Shown here piece after piece: positions 46,160 to 58,606 of a stretch of DNA of 64,000 nt (positions within the stretch are counted from its first letter, which is position 1; every line of letters starts with the position of its first letter). This DNA comes from Ailanthus altissimus (lineage: Eukaryota; Streptophyta; Magnoliopsida; Sapindales; Simaroubaceae): contig CAMPEX010000001.1 in assembly GCA_946807835.1 (NCBI GenBank), positions 1,131,001-1,195,000 on the forward strand, given 5' to 3'. Position numbers and translations under genes: made by a program. The notes below the pieces were generated by a model. That model had not been told where the DNA came from. It worked only from the letters and a program-made list of their open reading frames with translations, and did no database searches.

Positions 46160-49100
46160 CTACCTAAAGTAAATAAGCTAGTTTGAGTGGGGAATTTTCA
46201 GCCTATCAGTTTATGTAACTTTTCTTAAAAAATTATGGCAAACATACTAGCAAATAGACTGAAGTTGGTGCTGAATTCGGCTATAAGCTAGAACCAAAGT
46301 GCTTTCTATTGGAAATCGAGTAACATACTAGTGTATACTTAATTTCAAAAATTACTACACGCAGCAGAAGTATGTTAACATGTACACCCAATTTAACAAG
46401 TTTAACTACATATATCACATATATGTTCAAGTATAACTATTATACAACAATTTTTACATGATAAACAATTGTATTACTTAAAATAAAATGTAAAGAACAC
46501 TTACCTAATGAAGGTAGCTTTATAAATTCTTCAAGTCCTTCAACAATCCATATGAAGAGCTCACCTTGAAGCATATTGTTGAACAATTCTAGTCCATAAC
46601 AGTTTGGTGGGATTATGAAACTAGAATGATAGCTTTGTTTTTTAATTTCCAACATAATGTATTCAAACTCTTTGAATACAATAATTTATTTCTAAAATAA
46701 AGATGGTAAATATTTTACATACAACTCTTGTATTAATTAGAAATATTTTACATACAACTCTTGTATAATTCTTAGAAATAATTTCTATAGGATAATTATT
46801 TTGAACAACTCTTACCTAAAATAACTATCTTTTCTCCATTTTCTTTTCATTCATTTTGAGCCATCCATGAGAGAAGAAGAAGAAGAGAGGTTTTTCATGT
46901 TTTCCAACACTTGAAAGAACAAAAAAAAAAATTCTCTTACCTCTCCATGCCTTGGCCGAATTTTGCTCTTCAAAATTGAATGAATGATTCAATTATTTTG
47001 CCAAATCATTTTTGTTATTCAACACTTTGATTAAACAAAAACAAGTACTCCACCAATTTTATTGTTGATCTCCCACTTAGGATTAATTTATCAAGCACTA
47101 GAATAATAGCCACCTAAACTAAGCTTTACCTAACAAATATAATTACTTTAATTATAATGGGTAAATAAATGGGCAACATCTAGGCCTCTCATTGTATTAA
47201 AAATACAATGGCCATGATTAATATATTATCATATTATCTAATAATATAACAATAATAATATCTAATTTAATTATTCAAAATAATTTTGAATAATTACTTT
47301 TTATCTTACTGGTTTTTACTATCAAGGTTAAATGGTAAAACTAAGGTAAAATCAAATTATGGACCAAATAGTGCTACTTCTCAACATCTTATTAATTAAC
47401 ATCTCTTATTAATTAATTAAATGATATACTTAACAATTAAGTCTTGACAAATGCACATCCCGATGGATCCCGAAATAATTATTCTATTTTGCTAAAATTT
47501 AATGGATTGAATTGTTCAATCCAATCCGCTACCTTAGTGCGCAACGAGTACACTTCATATTGTGAGACTCTTTAGGTCCAAGTCTGGTTTTCCATATAGG
47601 GCTCATCCATACGTCCGTGAACGATGTCCCACACATGTTACAGATATTACAAATCAGTGCGTTAGACCATGCAAGTTAAGGTTATTGCATATTTGAATAA
47701 TCCCTCCATCATATATATCTTGGAAGAGCAAAGATATAGATCATCACCGCCAAATCTCTATTTGCTCAACCATCAACTTATCTCCATATTTATATTTCCT
47801 TAAAAATATCCACAAATACTTTTGTGATATTGTTAATTCCTTCGGAATATATTTTCTGAGGTTTATACTTGTGGCTACAAGACTTTTTGAAATACAATCT
47901 TGGAGCATTAGGGTATACAACCTACTCATATGAGCTGATGGATCTCATATCTATCCACACTAATATCGAACCATACCCAGCGACACATAGCGATCAGACC
48001 ATGAAAGGTCTCTGACATGTGTGGAACCAAAGTATGGTGGATCACTCACAAGCTCACCGTAGTGCTCATGTCAAAGGACCACAAATACTACTCAACTCGA
48101 AAGACCTTCCATTAACGGCTTTATGAGATGTCTATTAGAGGTCTTTGTGAGTCTATTCAATATCCAGTCCTCACTGAATACCTGTATGTCTATATGAGCT
48201 TCAACTAAGCTCATAGTTTGTTAAGACTAATCATCTGGACCATCTAGATATAGACATACACTAATCTATATTAATGGGTTCCACCAATAGACCCGCGTCG
48301 ATGAAATTAGATCAGGAAGATCATGTTTGAGAACATACTTGCATAATGACATTTCTTAGTACTATCTGCAACTCTTTGCAGCTATATCATTATTAATATA
48401 TTCTCAGGTCATTGTCCTATTTTATACAAGGCTCTAACTGTTTAAATTTCGCTAACTCTATTAATCTGCTAACTCTTAGCACCACTAACTCTTAGTACTT
48501 TTAACTATTAGCATTGCTAACTCTTAGCACAGATCTAAACTCCTTTAGACTATATCTAAACTCCTTCAGATCATACAATGTCTGCAATGTTACAAGCATC
48601 TTACCATTTATTATAAATAATATTAATGATTTTATTAGAAATGATAATTGTATAAATAAAATCATTAAATATTTATACATGATAGAATGGTACGTAAGCA
48701 CAAATCTCAATACTTTCATCCTAAAAAAAAGCTATAATAGACAGCGCCAAAATCAGTTTTGAGTGTATGAATGCTCTAAGAAAAAAGAAAGGTAGGAAAA
48801 ATTGGATGGCATTGAAACTCGATATGGCAAAAGCATATAATCGCGTTGAATAAGGTTTTCTAGAAAGAATGATATGTAAACTTGGCTTCTCAAATTCTTT
48901 TATTAGAAAAATATGGAGTGTGTAAATTTTGCATTTTGTTCCTTTTTAATTAGTATATAACCTTATGGAGAATTTTTTCCAACCCAGGGGTTGCGTCGTG
49001 ATGACCCTCTGTCACCTTACTTATTTATAATATGTGCAAAGGGATTCTCTTTAATTATAAACAATGCGAAGGCAACTAAATAGACTCATTGACAAAGGTG

Positions 49101-50761
49101 TGCATGAGCAGGCCAGTTATCTCTCGCCTCTTCTATACTAATGATAGTATTTTATTCTTGTAAGCCTTTGCCAATACGTGTATAAAGATAAAAGAGTTGC
49201 TGGCCATATATACTAGGACGTCAGGATAGGTGATAAACTTTGAAAATTATGCAATATGTTTTAATCATCTTATGCAAGACTCTTTGAAGAATGAGTTGGT
49301 GGACCCCCTATACATGTCTCTAATGCCAATTCATGGAAATTACTTAGGTCTACCTAGTTAGGTGGGGAAGAACCGAAAAATAGGCCTTTGAGCTAGTCAA
49401 AGAAAGGGTTTGGAAGAAAGTACAAGGCTGGTTTAGCACTCATTTCTCTACCAGTGGAAAAGAAATCATGGCAAAAAGTAGTTCTACAAGATATTTCTAC
49501 TTTTCATATGAGCATTTTTTAACTGCCAAAATCTTTAGTTCATGATCTCCATAGTCTTTGTGCTAAATTTTGGTGGGTCGAAAGCTCAGAAGTCGGGAAA
49601 TTATATTGGTGTAAATGGGAAAAGCTATGTATCCCTAAAAAGGATGGTGGCCTAAGGTTTAGAAACCCGAAGCTCTTCAACAAGGCCATGCTGGCCAAAC
49701 AATGTTGTCGTATGATCACCAACCTAAATTCTTTAGTGGCGAGAGCTCTTAAAGGGAGGTGCTATCCAAACTCTTCAGTCACAGATGCACATATCGCACA
49801 TTTAACTTCTTTTGTATGAAAAAAAAATTAATTTAAAGTCTATAGTTAATTTGCCAAGGGTCTAGATGAAGGGTAGGGGACAACACCTCAATTAAACTTT
49901 ATAAGGATCGATAGATCCTGAGGCCAGTATCCTTTAAAATAATATCGCAGCTGACCTTACCAATGGAAACAACAGTAATTGCTCTTTAAAGTGAAGATGG
50001 GAAATGGAATGAGCAAAGAGTGCAAGAATTATTCCAGGTTGAAAGAGGCTAAATTAATTTTGGGTATACCAACTGCGGTGAGACCAACTATTAACAAGTT
50101 GATATGGCATTACATTGTTAATGACAACTACTCAGTTCACTGTGGATATTGGGTGGCACTCTAGCAATGCCATTGCTCGGAAGTTTCTGATAATTCGGTA
50201 ATTACTAAATGGTGGAAATTCTTATGGAGCCTGAACATACCACCCAAGGCTAAAGTATTCATATGGAAGACATTGGATCCCTACAATGGTAAATTTGCGA
50301 GGTCATGGGATTCCACTAGATGTTGGCTGTCCAAGATGCAATTTCGAGAGTGAATCTAGAATGCATGCTTTGTGATCGTGCAATGAGCTAAAAAAAAGTC
50401 TAGGAAAAAACTAGAGTTTTTAGGCAAGGATTTGAGAGGTTGCACGACTAACTTATCAAAAAAATTTATAAAAAGCATGGAAAAGTTACATCTTGACTTA
50501 TTGACGTTAGCTGTGGCTTTATGGAAAAATTGGCAATGTTGCAACCTTATGATCCATTCTCAACTAACATCGGAGAGATGACACTTCAGATTGTGGGCTT
50601 CAAACTTTGATTATGAATAACAGAAAGATTACTCAGTACCTCTTGCCCCTAAACCGACAAACCAATCAAGTGGCTACTATTAAGCATTGGGTTCTGAAAA
50701 ATCAATACCGATGCTGCTTTTGATAGTTCACGCAGACAGTACGGTTTAGGCTAGGTGATAT
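46160..50761 (+). pseudogene. LINE reverse transcriptase, zf-RVT region and RNase H start
   Basis: Continues ORF2 from 12518. 46160-46306 reads SLCNFS, IMANILANRLKLVLNSAIS and NQSAF. After the LTR at 46307-48712 it goes on with ECMNALRKK, NWMALKLDMAKAYNRVE and KLGFSNSFIRKI, then RRDDPLSPYLFIICAKGFS (about 48990-49050), the RT catalytic side. Further on come KFWWVESSEVGKLYWCKWEK (about 49560) and LNIPPKAKVFIWKTL (about 50230, zf-RVT type). The RNase H start NTDAAFDSSRRQYGLG is at 50704-50750. Frames shift many times. Confidence 0.85.
46307..48712 (-). mobile_element. Solo Copia LTR in the LINE RT
   Basis: 2406 bp with a perfect target duplication CTTTC (46302-46306 and 48713-48717). Both ends are decayed from TG/CA to TATTGG...CTCAATA. 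On the minus strand it matches the U3 of the Copia LTR family. It carries short tandem words GCTAACTCTTAGCAC (48456-48535). The LINE frame NQSAF... continues cleanly across it. Confidence 0.88.
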
Positions 50762-52775
50762 TGTTGATGGATCTTAGCCACGTATAGATGTATGTATGTG
50801 TAATTGTATTTATTGTCTAATGCAGTAAAAATATATAAATTTTGTAATAAATATAATAAATATAATATATTAATTGTATTAATATATTTATAAAATATAG
50901 AATTCACCAAAACGTATAATGTTATATACATATTTTTTTTAAAGTCCGCATATAGACTAACTCATGTGCAGTTCTAGTCATTAACACAGTGGGCTTGGAG
51001 AGCTACAACAGCAGCTCTGTATTTAGCTTGGGATTAACTCTTAATCTCCAAAATGACCAGGAGTATGTTTATATCATTTTCTCCAAAATAATAAAAAATG
51101 GAGAGTTTGAAGTAATTCACAATTGTTTCAATTGAAAGCGTAAGAAAAATGAAACAATTTCATTTTCCCTCCCTTTTTTTTTTCTTTTCTTCTTCTTCTT
51201 CTTCTCCTCCTCTTCCTTTCTCGTCCATTTCTTTCTCTTTCTCTCGGACGATTTTGGCCAAATCTCATTCTCTTTCTCTCTTTTTTTTTTCTTTATATAT
51301 ATATATATAATATAATATAAATAATAATATATTATATAATATAAAAAGAAAGATATTTGATTATTTAATAATTAAATAATTAAAATAAAAAATGCTATTT
51401 TGCCCCTTATAAATAGTTATCAAGTTCACCTCCTAATGGGTCTCACCAAATCTCACACTTGGGTAAACTCAACTGAGGGTCCACAATACGCTACGTGTCA
51501 TAATATAATTAATAAATAATAATTATTAACTAATTGTTGTATTTAACACTTAAATACAGACACGCATGCATTCCCGTGGAAGTGCTGAATATTGTTGGAT
51601 TAAACAATTTAATCCAGCATGTTGCCCTAGTGCACAACGAGTACACTCTATATCGCGGGACTCCTTAGGTCCTATGCCTGATTCATCAAATGGAACTATT
51701 CTATGAGTCCATGAGCAATGCCCCACGCACACGTCACGGATATACAAATTAGCGCATTGAACCATACAAGCTGAGGTTACAACGAATACCTATAGTCCTT
51801 CTGTCATAATATCCTGGATGTGTGGAGATATAGATTATCACAGTCAAATCCCCTAGTGCTCATCCATATCTTATCTCCAGACTTATATCTCACTGAACAA
51901 TATGCGCAAACTCTTTTGTGATATTGTTCTACTCTGGCAGAACTCTTTCCTAGGATTGATACTTGTGGCTACAAGATTTTTTGAGATATAGTCTCGAAGC
52001 ATCTGAATATCAAACTCTCTATACGAGCTGACAAATCCCGTATCTGTACACACCGAACTCCATAAGCATCAGACCATACCCAGTGACACCCAGTGGTCAC
52101 ACCATAAAAGGTCTATGACATACGTGGAACCAAATTATTGTGGATCATTTACAAGCCCACCGTGGCACTCAGGTCAAAGGACCATGTATACTACTCAACT
52201 CGAGAGGACCCTCTGTTGACGGCTTATATAGGATGTCTATCGATGCCCTCGTGAGTCTGTCTTATATCCAATCCTAACTGGATACCCATATGTCAATACG
52301 AGGTCCAAGCTCACAGTTGGCTAGGAACGACCATCTATACCCTATAAGTATGACATATGTTGATCCACCGACAGACCCGCATCAATAGAAATAGATCAGG
52401 GACAATTATTCGAGAACATACTTACGCAACTTGTATTTTCTGGCACCCAATTGTAACTATGCAGTTACTAGTATATTCCCAGGTCTATGTCCCATTACAG
52501 ACAAGGCTCCAACTCTTGGATCTGCTGAGTATTATAACCAGCTAACACTTAGCTATGCTAATATTTAGCATTTATATCTCTCAGCATGGCTAACTATGTG
52601 CCCTTATCTAAACACCTTTAGATCTGATCCGAACTCCTTCAGATCTACAATGTCTGCAACGTTACATGTATAATACCATATAAATGGATATTAGCGATTT
52701 AATAGGAATGTATACTTGTATAAATACACAAGTATATATACATTCAAAGATGGCACGTAAGCACCGACCCTAACA
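50762..52775 (-). mobile_element. Solo Copia LTR in the LINE RNase H
   Basis: 2014 bp, TGTTGATGGATC...CCCTAACA, minus-strand copy of the Copia LTR family, with its pyrimidine tract (51160-51250) and AT-only tract (51290-51345). Flanks are GATAT (50757-50761) and AATAC (52776-52780), three of five identical. It interrupts the RNase H domain between its first and second strands. Confidence 0.8.
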
Positions 52776-52996
52776 AATACAACAACATGAACGGTGGTGG
52801 AATTAAAAGCTAAATACAAAACAGGAATATTTATGATAGAAATTGCAAAAACAATGGTTGTCCAAAAAGGTGTGTTAATGGCAACTAGGTTCAATAATAT
52901 GCAAGTGATATTGGAGTCTAATTCAGCCAGAATGATAAAATGGATCCAAGAAAATGCTAGCTCTTGTGCTGATATCAACATTGTAATTGCTGATAT
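52776..52996 (+). pseudogene. LINE RNase H, block 1
   Basis: Encodes VVELKAKYKTGIF, AKTMVVQKGVLMATRFNN and MQVILESNSARMIKWIQENA, the RVT_3-type RNase H of plant LINEs (ESD position here ESN). It ends at GATAT where Copia-D begins. A diverged second copy follows Copia-D at 55820. Confidence 0.8.
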
Positions 52997-55819
52997 TGTT
53001 GAAGATGTGATTTAGAATTGAGCTTTTTGGTAAGAAAAGATGGTTTCATTTAGTCTATTTTTTGGGTGGTTTGGTGCAGCCACTAATGACCAAATTAGTG
53101 CAGGTATGGATGACCAAAATATCTACAATAACAACTAGTTGTTGCAGCTATTGAAGACAAGAAAAAGGACTGCGGGTCGGTGCAGCCATTAACGACCCAA
53201 AGACAACTAGTTTATGCAATTTTTGTTGATAAAAAATCTATATTTTTGTGTATAAATACGCTAATTTTGGTGCAATCTTTAAGCACCCATATCTCTTAGT
53301 TTACAAAAATATTTTCAGGTATTCTTATTCTTATAAAATCCTTGTAATCACTAGATCATATAATAAAGAAGTTAGAATCTCGTGATCCACCGTGGATGTA
53401 GGCATTTATTGTTGAACCACGAAACGTTATTGTGCCTTGTGTGTGATTATTTCTCTATTGTGTGAGTGATCTTTACAAATCTTGTTTACTTGTAATTTAT
53501 TGGCTCCTAACAAGTAGTATCGGAGCATTCAGGTTAAGATATTTCGTTTAGGGAGTACTATTTATAAGCGTATAACTGTTTACATATTCAGCACTGTTCA
53601 TGTTTACGATACTACTCACAATGAAATAATGGGACCCTAGTTGAGATGCAAATTGTAAAGCATAGGTTGTAGAGCCAGATTGCAGAGCATAAGTTATTTA
53701 ACCATGACGACTCATAAGTATGAAGTTGAGAAGTTTAATGGGTAGAATGATTTTAATTTGTGAAAAATTAAAGTTATGGCTCTACTGGTAAGTTAAGGAT
53801 TAGATTTAGCCCTTGAGAAGACTCAAGAAATAACTAGTGAAAAGAAGAACCTTGTAACATCTAGTTTCGAATTTGATTGTTAAACCATTTAGAAGAAAGC
53901 CTATAGCACCATTGTTCTAGCCTTGAGTGATGAAGTTCTAAAAGAGGTGAGTGGAGAGAAGACTGCAATTGGTCTTTGGAAGAAACTTGATGAACTATAT
54001 ATAACAAAGTCTTTGGTGAATTGTCTATATATCAAGAAGAAGTTGTATCAGTTGTTTATGGCTGAATGAACTTCTATTAAAGACCACATTGATATTTTCA
54101 ACAAAATTATCATATATATTAAGACGATTGATATCAAAATAGAAGATGAAGACAAGGCAATCATTTAATTATGTTCTCTACCTCCTAGTTATGAGCACTT
54201 TATGGATACACTTATGTAATGCAAAGCGACTTTAACGATGTCTGATGTTAAAGCCTCGTTAAACTCAAAAGAATTGAAAAAATGATCAGAGCCTAATAAT
54301 GCAGTGGTTTTAACTGTAAGAAGAAAGGTTATATATAGAGATTTGAAGAATAATCAGTCCAAGGAAAACTTCAAGTAGTGCTATCATTACAAGAAAGAAT
54401 GGCACTTAATAAGGGATTGTCCAGAGAGAAAGGCAAACATGGGTAGAGCGCTGCAATAGTTTGTAAGGATGACTATAAAATTGAAGAAATCTTGGTAGCT
54501 TCTAATGAAAAGTATTCGGGTGAGTGGATCCTTGATTTTGGTTATAGTTTTCATATATGTTCTAATAGATCTTTATTTACCAATTATAGATCAATTAGAG
54601 GTGGTAAAGTACTAATGGGTAATGATATGACTTATCAAATTATGGGGATTAGTAGTATAAAGATGAGATTGCATGATGGGAAAGTTAGGGAATTACTTAG
54701 TGTAAGTTATGCTCCTAGTATTAAAAAGAACTTGATATCCCTATGAGTACTAGATTAAGTTGAGTGCTCATTCATAATAGAAAAAAGTAATATTGGAAGT
54801 GATTAAAGAATTTACCGTGATTATGAAGGGTGAGAAGTAAAATGAGCTTTATGTGCTTAATGAGAATATTGTGCAAAATTCAACATGTGTTGTTGATGAG
54901 AATGCCAAGGGTAGTTCAACATGTGTTGTTAAGAGAGTGCAGTCTAAGTGTAATTCAACATGGGTTGTGTAAGGGGATGCAATCTGGGAATTCCTTAGGA
55001 TATGTTGTTGAGGAGGGGCATACTACGAGATAGCACTGTAATACTCACCGGAGTGACAATGGTCAAAAGAGAGTGTATAATAAAGGTGTTGCTGGCAAGA
55101 TTAAGCTATCGAGGTGTTATAATAGTGACAATAGTGGCACTAAAAATCATAATATAAAGATTACCCGAAAGAATATGTATTCTTATCTTCGAAGACCGAA
55201 GTCACGAGCCCAAAATGAGTTAAGTCTTTGTAAAGACTTAACTGGAGTTAACGCTAAGTAAATTAAGTATTAGTGTGGATGGATCCAGGAAAGCTTCTGA
55301 GTGATTTTGAATCAAATAGGAAAATTGTTGAAGATGTGATTCAAAATTGTATTTTTTGGTAAGAAAAGATGACTGAATTTAGTCCATTCTTGGGGTTGTT
55401 TAGTGTAGCCATTAATGACCAAATTGGTGTAGTCATGGATGACAAAAATTTATACAATAACAGCTAGTTGGTGGAGCTATTGAAGATAAAAAAAAAAGAT
55501 TGCTAGTCGATGTAGCCATTGAAGATTTAAAAATAATTAGTTGGTGCGGCTTTTGTTGATAAAAAAAAAATCTTTATTTTTGTGTATAAATAGGCTAGTT
55601 CTTGTGCAATCTTTAAGCACATATATATCTTGGTTTATAAAATCATTTTTAAAAATTTTTATTCTTATAAAATCTTTATAATCACTAGATCATATAATAA
55701 AGAAATTAAGATCTCGTAATTCACCTAAATATAAATATTTATTATTGAATCACATAAAATTATTATATTTTATGTGTGATTATTTTTCTATTACGCAATT
55801 TACGCTAAGTGATATAACA
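52997..55819 (+). mobile_element. Copia-D: Ty1/copia element without pol
   Basis: LTRs at 52997-53512 (516 bp, TGTTGAAG...CTAACA) and 55326-55819 (494 bp), about 15 percent different by eye. A primer site TAGTATCGGAGC (53515-53526) matches initiator tRNA-Met with two changes. The inside holds gag and protease only; integrase, RT and RNase H are missing, so it is a deletion derivative. The left flank is GATAT; the right flank is a repeated RNase H block rather than the expected continuation of the LINE. Confidence 0.85.
53704..54746 (+). pseudogene. Copia-D gag and protease remnant
   Basis: Gag starts at ATG 53704 (MTTHKYEVEKFNG) and follows the UBN2-type copia Gag: AYSTIVLALSDEVLKEVSGE, LWKKLDELYITKSLVN, SIKDHIDIFNKII, LCSLPPSYEHFMDTL and DVKASLNSKELKK. 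The zinc knuckle (about 54380-54425) has a tyrosine for its second cysteine. Protease (54492-54746) reads WILDFGYSFHIC; the active DSG/DTG motif is DFG, so it would be inactive. Several stops in gag. Confidence 0.88.
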
Positions 55820-56252
55820 ATATGATGAAATAGTGGTGGCATCAAGGGCCAAATACAAAATAGGAATATTTACGATAAAAATTGCAGAAGCAATGGTTGT
55901 CCAAAAAGGTGTGTTAATGACAACTAAGTTCAATAATATACAAACGATATTAGAGTCTGATTTAACCAGAATGATAAAACGGATCCAAGAAAATGCCATC
56001 TCTTGTGCTGCTGATATCAACATTGTAATTGTTGATATTTTTGTGTTATTATCAAATTTTAATAATTAGAAAATATTTCACATTAATAAAGAAACTAACA
56101 AGGTAGCTCATGGTCTGTCCAAGTTTGCTCTTTCGATTGTAAATGAGCAACCATGGATAGCAACGGTTCCCTTTTCTCTGCTTCCTTGTATTACAATTAA
56201 TTTGGCTGATTCTAATATAGTTTAATATAATCTTTAGTATTATTTAAAAAAA
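55820..56252 (+). pseudogene. LINE RNase H, block 2, and LINE 3' end
   Basis: Repeats block 1 (VVASRAKYKIGIF, AEAMVVQKGVLMTTKFNN) and then, unlike block 1, continues with NKVAHGLSKFALSIVNEQ and PFSLLPCITINLADSN, the normal end of a plant LINE ORF2. The element ends near an A-run (56245-56252). Block 1 and block 2 differ at about 13 percent of positions by eye. Confidence 0.78.
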
Positions 56253-57450
56253 TCCACGTATTCATATAATTCAGTTAAAGGAGCAATTCCAGTTTAAAAT
56301 TATTAAACTTTTTGTTTTTTGAGAAACCAACTAATAAATTTCTACGTCACATCAGATGCGATGTCTGCCTCCAAGTATTATCCAGAACCAGAGGTCGGTC
56401 ATCCATGTGATAGAGTCCGAGAAAATGAAGACATCAGCAATTGAAGTCCGCCACCTCCACGTCAGCTTTGAAAAACTACATGTGTTTCGGTGGAAAAAAA
56501 TGGTTATAAAATTTTAAAAAGAAAATAAATAAAATGGACAGATAGGGATGTGAAAGTTACTACCTCTACAACAAGCGTGAGTTGAGACTTGAACCTCTTC
56601 TCTTCTCACATATGACATACCAGTGAAGCGAGGTGAGGTATCACTATTCTTAATAGTCCTGATAAATAGACGCAAATTCTTGATAAAAATTTTCTTTCTA
56701 ACTTTGATTGCATAAGATGTAGCATTCCATTTTAATTAATTTCTATCCTGAAAAGAAATAAAGAACGATCTGTCAATTTATTTATTTATTTAGCAGATAT
56801 AGAAAATAGTGTAACACTCAAATGAGACGCGTGCTCCTCTTTAATTTGTTGTCTCCACAATTAGACAATTTGCTCAGAGAGAAAATTCCCAAGCTGGCTT
56901 TGATTTTACATTACTCAATTCATTAATTGAAGAGGAAGAGCAGAGCTTTCATGCATGTCAATTCAACAGCAGGTTTTCTGTAGTTATCCAAATGCTTAAC
57001 CAAATTTGGTTAATTGAAAAACAGGGGGGCAAGCTTTTTCTAAAGCAAAGATTTTCCTCCATGTGCAAAGGGATAATAGGAGCCTTAAAGAGACCCCACG
57101 TCCCCTCTAAATAATTCAGGGATCAGGGCTATATTCAACTCTTTATTGTTCTAAGTCAAGAAACCATTACTTAATTTAACCACTAACAACTCAAGAATTA
57201 GCAAGAACGAACATCAAATTAATCAAACAAGTGGGGAAAGAAGTAAAATATGAAATTTGTGTTGTAACAAACATATGAGAAATGCATGTGGAGATGTCTG
57301 GCCCACTGAGCTGAGCGGTTGGTAGCTCCAATTAGAATCAGTGCATGTGCATGTGCATGTGCGCTCTCGATTTCCCCAATTCCATTCGTGGCCTCTGCCG
57401 CCGGTTGTCAAAACTCATAACCAAACTATATTCTGCTGACTCGTGTTGCT
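56253..57450. other. Intergenic region and expansin promoter
   Basis: No coding sequence. It includes an ACGTCA core (56459-56464) and, at 57341-57362, nearly four units of GTGCAT, which create overlapping CATGCA-type (RY) words. Nothing else stands out. It separates the retroelement cluster from the expansin gene by about 1.3 kb. Confidence 0.55.
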
Positions 57451-57458
57451 TATAAATA
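57451..57458 (+). promoter_or_regulatory. TATA box of the expansin gene
   Basis: TATAAATA in a TGCTTATAAATAGC context, 105 bp upstream of ATG 57556. This puts transcription start near 57480 and gives a 5' untranslated region of about 75 bases. Confidence 0.75.
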
Positions 57459-57555
57459 GCAACCCCCCCTTCTAGAGGTTTACAATACAAATTAAGCAGA
57501 CAATTATAAGCTCCTCAAGTCCTCCCCTTCTTCCCAATAAGCCCTACAAGTCACA

Positions 57556-58606
57556 ATGGCAGCTCAAAAATTCTCCCTCTCTCTTCTTCTCTTCATTCAT
57601 TTCTTCATTTTGTGCTTCCATGGAACACTAGCTGATTATGGAGGCTGGCAAAGCGCTCATGCAACTTTCTACGGAAGCGGTGACGCCTCTGGCACAATGG
57701 GTATGTACATATATATACACACATATAAAACTTAAAAATTTAATACATATGAACTTATATAATCGTGTTTTTGGGTTTTATTTTGTAGGAGGAGCGTGTG
57801 GATATGGAAATTTATACAGTCAAGGGTATGGAACAAACACTGCAGCACTAAGCACAGCCCTGTTCAACAATGGCTTGAGTTGCGGTGCTTGTTTTGAGAT
57901 GCGGTGTGATGATGATCCTAAGTGGTGTCTCCCTGGCTCTATCATCGTCACGGCTACAAATTTTTGCCCACCTAACTTTGCTTTGCCTAGTGACAATGGT
58001 GGCTGGTGCAATCCTCCTCGCCAACATTTTGACATGGCTGAGCCTGCTTTCTTGAAAATTGCCCAATACCGTGCTGGAATTGTGCCCGTCGCCTTCCGAA
58101 GGTATAAAAAGATGTTGGACAATATTTTACATAATTATTCGGTATTTAATTGAAGTAATTTAATATTGAATTATTATGAAATATAAAGGAGCTTTTATTT
58201 TATTTTATAAAATAGCCACGTCCACACTAGAGAGGGACTAAGATTTTGCATTAGTTGGTTCATTTTGTTCATTTGTTTGTGGTGGTGATACAATTTTTAC
58301 AGGGTGCCTTGTACGAAGAAGGGAGGAATAAGATTCACAATCAATGGTCACGCATACTTCAACTTGGTTTTGATCACCAATGTTGCGGGTGCAGGAGATG
58401 TTCGTTCTGTTTCAATCAAAGGGTCCAAAACTGGGTGGCAAGCCATGTCAAGAAATTGGGGACAAAACTGGCAAAGCAACTCGTACCTGAATGGACCAAG
58501 CCTGTCGTTTCAAGTCACCGCCAGTGACGGTAGAACTGTGACAAGCATGAACGTGGTCCCTTCTAATTGGCAGTTCGGGCAGACCTTTGAAGGAAATCAG
58601 TTTTAA
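57556..58606 (+). CDS. EXPA: Alpha-expansin, three exons
   Basis: A secreted wall-loosening protein that acts non-hydrolytically at cellulose-xyloglucan contacts. Exons 57556-57700, 57789-58101 and 58303-58606 (stop included) with GT...AG introns of 88 and 201 bp at usual alpha-expansin positions, after MG and between the two arginines of AFRR. Product 253 aa, normal for the family. Signal peptide residues 1-26 (cut after GTLA). Domain 1 has [15 protein letters not shown] (49-63), eight cysteines (52, 80, 83, 88, 95, 108, 122, 156) and HFD (128-130). Domain 2 (about 160-250) carries the tryptophans of the wall-binding face and ends [13 protein letters not shown]. The start context ACAATGGCA is good. 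No damage seen. The sequence looks like the EXPA2/EXPA8 group; this assignment is from memory. Confidence 0.95.

Larger units (their letters stand above)
9939..56252 (+). mobile_element. L1-type LINE, the outer host of nearly all other elements
   Basis: One plus-strand LINE can be followed in order across the window: ORF1 with a zinc knuckle (9939-10728), endonuclease and start of RT (11081-12518), RT core (46160-46306, 48713 on), zf-RVT-like region (about 50160-50400) and RNase H (50701-50761, 52776-52996, 55820-56060). It ends near a short A-run at 56245-56252. Removing the insertions leaves about 5.4 kb, near the usual length of plant L1 elements. Reading frames continue across the breaks at Gypsy-1 and at the LTR 46307-48712. 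The 5' end lies left of Copia-B, outside the window. Nothing in it is intact. Confidence 0.8.

Noticed and set aside
57820..58122. 100-aa minus-strand frame opposite the expansin gene
   Set aside because: It is the shadow of expansin exon 2, whose codon pattern keeps the opposite strand open.
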